A stretch of DNA of 14,664 bases from NCBI GenBank assembly GCA_003220975.1, contig QHTX01000127.1, positions 1 through 14,664 of the forward strand, written 5' to 3'. Positions 7,568-13,062 of the stretch are shown here, in pieces. Below the pieces are notes generated by a model. The model was not told the DNA's origin. It did no database searches and saw only the letters and a list, made by a program, of their open reading frames with translations. Numbering within the stretch: the first letter of the stretch is position 1; each line of letters begins with the position of its first letter. Source of the stretch: Gemmatimonadota bacterium (lineage in GTDB: Bacteria > Gemmatimonadota > Gemmatimonadetes > Gemmatimonadales > GWC2-71-9). The position numbers and the translations under genes are program-made.

Positions 7568-7768
7568 TTACACGCGAACGACGTTCGCGGCGTGCAGCCC
7601 TTTCTCGCCGGCTTTCACTTCGAACTCCACGACCTGGCCCTCAGCGAGCGTCTTGAAGCCGTCCATTTGAATCGCGGAGAAGTGGACGAACACGTCCTCG
7701 CCGCCCTCCTGTTCAATGAAGCCGTAGCCCTTGGCGTCATTGAACCACTTCACCTTTCCCTTAGCCAT
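7568..7768 (-). CDS. Cold-shock domain protein, CspA family
   Basis: A 66-residue single cold-shock domain that binds single-stranded RNA or DNA and can act as an RNA chaperone. It is full length for the family. It opens with MAKGKVKWFNDAKGYGFI; RNP1 is KGYGFI (residues 13-18) and RNP2 is VFVHF (26-30). It ends in HAANVVRV. Trp8, Phe17, Phe27, His29 and Phe30 form the usual aromatic binding face. A consensus AGGAGG (7777-7782) lies 8 nt before the ATG. Its own terminator follows, so it is most likely monocistronic, with a leader that could exceed 70 nt. Paralogues are common, so I do not assign a specific csp letter, and cold induction cannot be inferred. Confidence 0.98.
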   Translation of the reverse strand: MAKGKVKWFNDAKGYGFIEQEGGEDVFVHFSAIQMDGFKTLAEGQVVEFEVKAGEKGLHAANVVRV

Positions 7769-7776
7769 TCGGTCTG

Positions 7777-7782
7777 CCTCCT
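7777..7782 (-). promoter_or_regulatory. Consensus ribosome binding site of the cold-shock gene
   Basis: AGGAGG on the minus strand lies 8 nt before the ATG at 7768. It is the strongest Shine-Dalgarno in the window and contrasts with the five starts that lack one. Confidence 0.8.
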
Positions 7783-7814
7783 GCGAAGTCGCACAAAGAG
7801 CGCAAGCGCCCGCA

Positions 7815-7868
7815 CCGACACCCGTTGTCGGCCGCGATAGAAATGACGTGCGCCGGAAAGCTTGTCAA
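7815..7868 (-). promoter_or_regulatory. Cold-shock gene promoter region with leader hairpin
   Basis: A consensus -35 TTGACA is at 7868-7863. No good -10 follows at 16-18 nt (CATTTC at 17 nt is poor), so the promoter call is tentative. Further down, CCGACA and TGTCGG (7831-7826 with 7820-7815) form a perfect 6-bp stem with a 5-nt loop, about 47 nt before the start codon. The hairpin would lie in the 5' leader, a region often regulatory in csp mRNAs. Confidence 0.35.
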
Positions 7869-7891
7869 CGGGCCGGGTAACCCGCGACCGG

Positions 7892-10126
7892 TCAATTGTT
7901 TGGCGCGACGTACAGGGCACGGTACAAGTCGCGGTTGCGCAACACGGCGCGCACGTATCCGCGCGTCTCCTGGTAGGGGATGAGCTCGATGAACTGGTCG
8001 GGGTCGGCGGCGCCCGGCCGGCCGAGCCAGCGCACGACAGGCGACACCCCGGCGTTGTACGCCGCCACCGCCACATCGACGCGATCCCCGAAGCGGCGCA
8101 ACAGCTCCTGCAGGTGCGCGGCACCGAGGTGGAGGTTGAGATCGGGCACCGTGATCCAGTCAGGATAGAAGGTGACGTCGAGTCCGCGCGCGGTGAGGGC
8201 GGCGGTGCCCGGCAGAAGTTGCGCCAAGCCGCGCGCCCCCGCCGGCGAGAGTGCCGCGGCGTCGAACACGCTTTCCTGGCGCACGATGGCCGCGAGTAGC
8301 AGCGGGTCCACCCCGAACTCGGCCGCCTCCGCCTCGACGGTGGGCCGGTTCGGCCACGGGAAAATGGCCCGCAGCACGCGCGGGTCGTTCGGCGACTTGA
8401 GCGCCGCCTGCCAGCCGAGCCGCACGGCGGCGGGCCCGAAGCCGCGGAGCGCGAGCCCGGCGCTCCACGCGAGCAGCGCGTCCAGCTCCTGTTGCGGAGC
8501 GCGCCCCAGGATCGCGCGCACCTCGGCCTGGGCGGCGCTGTCGAGGCCGGCGAGGAGCAGCGTGTCGAGCCGACCCAGCGACGCCGCGACCGCGGCCGAA
8601 GGCGCCGGCAGCGCCGCGGTCGCGATGCGAAGCGGCGGCAGATCCACTTCGCGCCGCGCCCGGAACCCGTAATAGCCGATCGAGTCTTCGCGCGCGAGCG
8701 CGACCCACGTCGCCCGGGCCGCCGCGGTGTCACCGCCGAGCAGCGCGAGTTTGCCGAGCCAGAAGCGGGCCCCCATGCGCTGCGGCGCGTTCGCCGCGAC
8801 CTCGGAGCGGAACAACGCCACCGCACTGTCGCGGAGACTGTCGCGCAGCGCCTCGGTCGCGAGCCGGAAGCGCGCGATCGAGGACCGGAGATCGGCCGGA
8901 TACCGCTGGATCAGCTCGGCGAACCAGCGCGCGGCGCCGGCCCGCTCACCGCGCTCGGCGAGCCAATCGCCCAGCACGTAGAGCGCGGTGGGCGCGGCGG
9001 TGTCGGCCGGGTAGGTCTGCGCGAACCCCGAGAGCGCCTGCGGCGCTCCCGGGTCGCCCAGCCGCACGAGCACGCGCGCGCGGCGATAGATGGCGAGCGG
9101 GCCGAGCGCCGAGTCCTTCGTCGCCGCGAGATAGTCGCGCTCGGCGTCGCGGAGCCGCCCGGCGGCGGCATCGAGCTCGCCCGCGAGCAGCAGCGTGGCG
9201 GCGCTCGAATCCCCTTGGCGGAGCGCGCGCCCGACCTGCAGCCGCGCGTCGCCCGCGGCGCCGTGGAACTTGAGGGCGCGGGCGAGCGCCACGCGCTCCG
9301 GCGCGGTGCGCGCCGGCAGCGCGGCCAACGTCACGCCCACCGCCGCCGCGGCGTCGTCGGACTCGGGGGCCCGGGCCATAAGCCCGTACAGGGCGTCGCG
9401 GGCGCGGACCGAGTCGCCGCGGGCGAGTGCGAGCCGCGCGAGATCGAGGCTGCGGCCCGCCTGCGCGAACGCCTCGAGCGCCGCCGCGGAGTCCCCCGCG
9501 GCGAGGAGCGCCTGCGCCCGAGCCGCCGCCGCGTCCCGCGCCGCGGGGGACGGCAAGTCCGCGAGCAGGCGAAAGGCCTGAGCAGTGTCGCGCGTGACGC
9601 GCGCCTGCCGCAGCCGCAGCCACCCGTCGATCGCCGGCAGGCCCGCCTTGCGGGCCGCGGCGTAGGCCGCCGCCGCGCTGTCCGTGGCGCCCCACGCTTC
9701 CCAGGCGAGCGCTTCGTGCACGGCGAGCAAGGCGCCGCGCGGCCCTCCCCCCGCGCGCGCGCGGGCGGCGGCGTAATGCGCTGCGGCGGACGCCGCCTGG
9801 CCCAATCGGGCTTCGGCCTCCGCGAGCACCGCCAGTGCTTCCCCTCGACCGTAATCCTCGAGCCAGGGCTGCCCGATGAGCAGGCTGCGGGCGCGGTCGT
9901 AACGACGCGCGTGCAACTCCGCTTCCGCCCCTTCGACGATGAACGCGGCGTTGGGGTGCGCCTCGCGGGCCGCCGCCGCCAGCAGGGTCTCCGCGGCGTG
10001 CCACGGCCGGCCGGCCAGCCGCAGCGCCTCGGCGCGCTCGGCCGCGGGGTCGGGCGGCAGCCGCTGCGCCGCCACGGCGCGCGGCGCGGCAGCGAGGCAC
10101 AGCAGGAGGACGGCCGCCCGCGTCAC
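7892..10126 (-). CDS. Soluble lytic murein transglycosylase (Slt70-like)
   Basis: A 744-residue periplasmic enzyme that cleaves peptidoglycan glycan strands between MurNAc and GlcNAc, forming 1,6-anhydro ends. Residues 1-20 look like a signal peptide (VLLLCLAAAPRAVAA followed by Gln). Residues about 25-585 are an Ala/Arg/Leu-rich helical-repeat region like the superhelical ring of Slt70. The C-terminal SLT domain has the catalytic Glu618 in RQESVFDAAA, then GARGLAQLLPGTA, VAAYNAG and PYQETRGYV, all family hallmarks. It is about 100 residues longer than E. coli Slt70. The start is GTG at 10126, whose GTGA overlaps the upstream lipoprotein stop, so translation is probably coupled. The protein ends 123 nt before the cold-shock gene. 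The helical region has low complexity and many false reading frames on both strands. Confidence 0.93.
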   Translation of the reverse strand: MTRAAVLLLCLAAAPRAVAAQRLPPDPAAERAEALRLAGRPWHAAETLLAAAAREAHPNAAFIVEGAEAELHARRYDRARSLLIGQPWLEDYGRGEALAVLAEAEARLGQAASAAAHYAAARARAGGGPRGALLAVHEALAWEAWGATDSAAAAYAAARKAGLPAIDGWLRLRQARVTRDTAQAFRLLADLPSPAARDAAAARAQALLAAGDSAAALEAFAQAGRSLDLARLALARGDSVRARDALYGLMARAPESDDAAAAVGVTLAALPARTAPERVALARALKFHGAAGDARLQVGRALRQGDSSAATLLLAGELDAAAGRLRDAERDYLAATKDSALGPLAIYRRARVLVRLGDPGAPQALSGFAQTYPADTAAPTALYVLGDWLAERGERAGAARWFAELIQRYPADLRSSIARFRLATEALRDSLRDSAVALFRSEVAANAPQRMGARFWLGKLALLGGDTAAARATWVALAREDSIGYYGFRARREVDLPPLRIATAALPAPSAAVAASLGRLDTLLLAGLDSAAQAEVRAILGRAPQQELDALLAWSAGLALRGFGPAAVRLGWQAALKSPNDPRVLRAIFPWPNRPTVEAEAAEFGVDPLLLAAIVRQESVFDAAALSPAGARGLAQLLPGTAALTARGLDVTFYPDWITVPDLNLHLGAAHLQELLRRFGDRVDVAVAAYNAGVSPVVRWLGRPGAADPDQFIELIPYQETRGYVRAVLRNRDLYRALYVAPNN

Positions 10127-11478
10127 TGCCCGCGACGCACCCGAGCGAGCACCCGCTGGTACTCGGCGCGCGACAACGGCGTCAGACGGAAGCGGCCAAA
10201 ACCGGTTTGGTCCTGGAAGAATAGGGTCAGGCGCAGGGTGTTATACGTCCAGCGCACGCCGCGCACGCCGGTGCGCGTCACGTCGGCGCTGAAGTCGAAG
10301 ACGTCGTCGGGGTCGCCCAAGGTGACGAACACTTCGCCGCGGTCCGTGAGCCAGCCCGGATCCCCCGCCTCCTGGTAGCGCTGGTTCGCCACCTGAATGC
10401 GCCGGAAATAGCGGTCCAGCGCCTCGTTCTCCGGCGTGAGCGAGACGGGGTCGGTGCTCTTGTAGAAGCGCCGCCACACCGCGGGCCGCTCCTCGGGGGA
10501 CGCCTTGCGGAGGCTGTCCACCCACTCCGGACGATCGAAGTAGCGCAGCAGGCTGATCATCTGATCGTAGTTCGTGATGGCCCACTGATCGGAAAAGCTC
10601 ACCAGGAAGGGCGCCCCGCGGGCCGCCGCCGGTGCCGCGCCGACGGGGACGACCTCGAAGCGCCCGGCGCCCACCGACAGCTCGCCCGGCCCGATCACGA
10701 GGAGCAGGCCGGCGAAGGCGCCGGCGACGGCGACCGTGTCGTGCCAGGGCTCACGGCCGTCCTGATCGAGCGCCCGGGCCGCGAGCCTCGTCCCGCGCGC
10801 CAGGCCGTACGCCTCGATATAGAAGCGCAGCGAGTCGCCGCCGTAGGGCAGCGTAGCGCGCGGGTTCACGAGCAGCTTGGGCACGTCGGCAGCCCGGGCA
10901 CGAGCCGTGGCCTGGTACACGGCGATTGGGGCGCTCACGTCCTGGCCCGCGAAGCGGGGGATCGTGTCCGTGCGCTCCTGGTGAGCCACGGCCGGACTGT
11001 TCCGGTCGCGCACTGTGACGGTGACGCGATACACGCCGGGCCGCACCCCGAGGAGTTGCTGGTAAATGACGCTCTCATCGGCACGCAGCGTCTCCTGAAA
11101 GGTGCGGACCCGCACGGTCTCGTCGGTCGCGAACTGGCGCGCCACGGCGGTGTCAGTCCGGAAGGCCACCTCGACGTGGTACTGCGCCACGAATTCGTTG
11201 CCGTCGCGCTGAAAGCTGAGGGCGTGGTTCGCGAACGAGAGCCCGAACAGCGCGAGCGTGCTGTCGGGGGTGGCGTCGGCCAGGTAGTGGACCGTGGCGA
11301 CGAACGGCAGCGGCGGGCCCGCGACGAGGAAGCCCATCGCCCGATACACCGTGCTGGCATCGAACAGGGTCGACACGGCGGCGGCCGGCTCGGGGCGGGG
11401 GCTGGTCCCGACCCGCTGCCAGGAGCTGCAGCCGGCCACGCCGGCCGCGGCGAGCGCTAGTCCCGCGAATGCTCTCAC
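10123..11478 (-). CDS. GWxTD domain-containing lipoprotein
   Basis: A 451-residue probable lipoprotein. The N-terminus MRAFAGLALAAAGVAGC is a lipoprotein signal peptide with Cys17 as lipidation site, followed by Ser, which favours outer-membrane sorting by E. coli rules. Residues about 35-260 are beta-rich with sandwich-like segments. The C-terminal part has the name-giving motif PGWLTDRGEVFVTLGDPDDVFDF (Trp376), preceded by an EEAxDRYF-like helix and followed by WTYNTLRLTLFFQD. GWxTD proteins are widespread in Gemmatimonadota and Acidobacteriota; their function is unknown. The start is GTG at 11478 with GAGG 8 nt upstream. It is the first gene of a two-gene unit with the transglycosylase (4-nt overlap), which suggests a role at the cell wall. 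It is divergent from the kinase gene, 41 nt apart. Confidence 0.88.
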   Translation of the reverse strand: MRAFAGLALAAAGVAGCSSWQRVGTSPRPEPAAAVSTLFDASTVYRAMGFLVAGPPLPFVATVHYLADATPDSTLALFGLSFANHALSFQRDGNEFVAQYHVEVAFRTDTAVARQFATDETVRVRTFQETLRADESVIYQQLLGVRPGVYRVTVTVRDRNSPAVAHQERTDTIPRFAGQDVSAPIAVYQATARARAADVPKLLVNPRATLPYGGDSLRFYIEAYGLARGTRLAARALDQDGREPWHDTVAVAGAFAGLLLVIGPGELSVGAGRFEVVPVGAAPAAARGAPFLVSFSDQWAITNYDQMISLLRYFDRPEWVDSLRKASPEERPAVWRRFYKSTDPVSLTPENEALDRYFRRIQVANQRYQEAGDPGWLTDRGEVFVTLGDPDDVFDFSADVTRTGVRGVRWTYNTLRLTLFFQDQTGFGRFRLTPLSRAEYQRVLARVRRGQ

Positions 11479-11502
11479 TTGCTCAACCTCAAATCGGGGC
11501 GT

Positions 11503-11508
11503 TAGTTT
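11503..11508 (+). promoter_or_regulatory. TAGTTT, candidate -10 of a leaderless kinase transcript
   Basis: TAGTTT lies 11 nt before the ATG at 11520, with no Shine-Dalgarno. A weak -35-like TTGCTC (11479-11484) is 18 nt upstream. The longer TAGTTTCG (11503-11510) also resembles the TAnnTTTG element of Bacteroidota promoters. The 41-nt gap also has to serve the divergent lipoprotein gene. Confidence 0.3.
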
Positions 11509-11519
11509 CGCGCGTTCCC

Positions 11520-12428
11520 ATGCCCAGCGACAACCTGGCCGGTCGGACGATCGCCGGCTACCGCCTCCTCGAGCGCGTCGGCGAGGGAGGCACGGCCGAG
11601 GTGTATCGGGCGCAACACGCCGAGCGCGGGGCGTGTGCGTTCAAGGTATTGCGCTCGGGCCTGCGGAGCGACCCCACGGCGATCAAACGCTTCCTGCGGG
11701 AAGCGGGCTACGGCGCCCGGGTGCAGCATCCCGGCGTCGTGCGCACCTACGACTACGGCGAGACCGAAGGCCTGCATTACCTCGCGCTCGAGTGGGCCGA
11801 CGGAAAATCGCTCGCCGAGTACGTACACCGCACCGGTCCACTCGCTCCGGCGCTGGTGGCCGACCTCGTGGGGCAGCTGGCGGCGGCGCTCGCGGCGGCC
11901 CATCAGGCGGGGATTATCCATCGGGACTTGAAGCCCGAGAACATCATGTACGATGCGACCACCCAGCGCGTGAAGCTGCTCGACTTCGGCATCGCCCGCG
12001 ACGCCGACTTGCCGGCCGAAGAGCGCCTCACGCGGACGGGCTTCTTCGTCGGCACCCTCAAGTACGTCGCGCCCGAGGCCCTGTCGGGGGAGCTGGTGGA
12101 CGGCCGGGCCGACATCTACAGTCTCGCCACCATTACCTATTGGCTGCTGACCGGTCGCCACCCGTACGCCGGCAAGACACCTCGGGAGCTGTTCCAGCAA
12201 CTGCTCACCGAGCCCCCCCTCCCGCTCAACAAAGCGGTCCCCGGCCGCAGGTTTCCCGCGGGCCTGGAGGCGGCGGTGATGCGGGGCCTGGAGCGCGACC
12301 CCGGCCGCCGCCAGCCGACGGTCACCGCGTTCGCCGAGGCCGTGACGGCGGGGAGCGCGGCGGCACCCGCCCCGTCGAGGGGAGGCCTGATCGAGGCCCT
12401 GAAGCGCGTCGTCCGGCGTCGCGAATGA
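11520..12428 (+). CDS. Soluble Hanks-type Ser/Thr protein kinase
   Basis: A 302-residue eukaryotic-like Ser/Thr kinase made almost only of the catalytic domain. It has a Gly-rich loop GEGGTAEVY (residues 21-29), ATP-binding Lys42 in AFKVL, catalytic loop HRDLKPEN (Asp136), DFG (Asp155), and the activation segment ending FVGTLKYVAPEAL, then DIYSLATITYWLLTGRHPY. All catalytic residues are present, so it should be active. The C-terminal tail is short and basic (about 25 residues), with no membrane helix or PASTA domain, so it is cytoplasmic and lacks its own sensor. I chose ATG 11520 because MPSDNLAGRTIAGYR is the normal lead-in; an in-frame ATG at 11469 would add 17 residues and overlap the divergent lipoprotein gene. 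pyrE begins 13 nt after its stop. Targets are unknown. Confidence 0.95.
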   Translation: MPSDNLAGRTIAGYRLLERVGEGGTAEVYRAQHAERGACAFKVLRSGLRSDPTAIKRFLREAGYGARVQHPGVVRTYDYGETEGLHYLALEWADGKSLAEYVHRTGPLAPALVADLVGQLAAALAAAHQAGIIHRDLKPENIMYDATTQRVKLLDFGIARDADLPAEERLTRTGFFVGTLKYVAPEALSGELVDGRADIYSLATITYWLLTGRHPYAGKTPRELFQQLLTEPPLPLNKAVPGRRFPAGLEAAVMRGLERDPGRRQPTVTAFAEAVTAGSAAAPAPSRGGLIEALKRVVRRRE

Positions 12429-12456
12429 TGAGGTAGTAGTAATGACTACTACTTCG
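12429..12456 (+). promoter_or_regulatory. Hairpin with the pyrE start codon in its loop
   Basis: GTAGTAGT (12433-12440) pairs perfectly with ACTACTAC (12445-12452) across a loop AATG that contains the pyrE ATG. Pairing extends to 12429/12456 with two G-U wobbles, about 12 bp in all. The stem includes the likely Shine-Dalgarno GAGG (12430-12433). It starts directly after the kinase TGA (12426-12428), so a ribosome ending the kinase would cover and melt it. Confidence 0.6.
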
Positions 12457-13023
12457 GTGGATTCGAGCGAGCTCGAACCGCTCCGGCAGCGACTCCGCGA
12501 CCTCCTGCTCGCGCGCTCCGTCAGCCGGGGCGACTTCACCCTCGCGTCCGGGCGGCGCTCGAGCTTCTACATCGATGCGCGGCGCACGACGATGTCGGGA
12601 GAGGGCTCCGCGCTGATCGGGGCCCTGGGGCTCGAGCGCCTTGCCGCGCAGGGTTGGGCGCCGCAAGCCGTGGGCGGCCTCACGCTCGGGGCTGACCCCG
12701 TCGCGTACGCGATCGTCGCCGCCGCGCGCGCCCGGGGGCGCGCGCTCGACGCCTTCACCGTGCGCAAGCAGGCCAAGACTCACGGCACGGCCCAACGGAT
12801 CGAGGGATGCTTCACCGCGGGGGCCGCGGTCGTGGTCGTCGAAGACGTGATCACCACCGGGCACTCCGCCGGGGACGCCATCGCGGTCGTGGAAGGGGCA
12901 GGCGGCCGCGTGCTCGGCGTGCTCGCGGTGGTGGATCGCGAAGAGGGGGGCCGCGAGGCGCTCGAGCGGACCGGCCACCCCGTGACGGCCCTCGTCACGG
13001 CGACCGAGCTGGGGCTCGCGTGA
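12442..13023 (+). CDS. pyrE: Orotate phosphoribosyltransferase
   Basis: A 193-residue enzyme joining orotate and PRPP to form orotidine 5'-phosphate in de novo pyrimidine synthesis, in the cytoplasm. Family hallmarks are FTLASGRRSSFYIDAR near the N-terminus, GGLTLGADPVAYAI, the catalytic loop region FTVRKQAKTHGTAQRIEG, and the PRPP-binding motif VVVVEDVITTGHSA (Glu134-Asp135). Length is normal. GAGG lies 8 nt before the ATG, but both are involved in a strong hairpin. It follows the kinase by 13 nt, probably in one transcript; no other pyr gene is in the window. The second codons ACT ACT ACT (Thr2-4) form the 3' arm of the hairpin, which could explain that otherwise odd Thr run. Confidence 0.95.
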   Translation: MTTTSVDSSELEPLRQRLRDLLLARSVSRGDFTLASGRRSSFYIDARRTTMSGEGSALIGALGLERLAAQGWAPQAVGGLTLGADPVAYAIVAAARARGRALDAFTVRKQAKTHGTAQRIEGCFTAGAAVVVVEDVITTGHSAGDAIAVVEGAGGRVLGVLAVVDREEGGREALERTGHPVTALVTATELGLA

Positions 13024-13053
13024 TTGCCGCGCTCGGCGCCCGTAGTGTATGAT
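13024..13053 (+). promoter_or_regulatory. Promoter of the MCP-like gene (TTGCCG, 18 nt, TATGAT)
   Basis: TTGCCG (13024-13029) and TATGAT (13048-13053) are separated by 18 nt and match the sigma-70 consensus at 4 and 5 of 6 positions. TATGAT ends 9 nt before the GTG at 13063, leaving a leader of only a few bases and no Shine-Dalgarno. It is the best of the five TAnnnT sites because it has a -35. Confidence 0.45.
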
Positions 13054-13062
13054 CACGCTCCG

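Noticed and set aside
7799..7808. GCGC-AA-GCGC palindrome in the cold-shock leader
   Set aside because: A 2-nt loop is too tight for a stable hairpin, and such short GC palindromes are frequent here.
7869..7890. A short CGGG-TTA-CCCG inverted repeat after the transglycosylase stop, as a terminator
   Set aside because: The stem is only 4 bp and no T-tract follows on the minus strand.
8492..10378. A 628-codon plus-strand open frame and several others over the transglycosylase region
   Set aside because: They are mirror frames of the Ala/Arg-rich helical repeat region; no motif or start signal supports them.
11469..11519. Upstream ATG at 11469 as the kinase start
   Set aside because: It would overlap the divergent lipoprotein start, adds residues not typical of the family and has no ribosome binding site.
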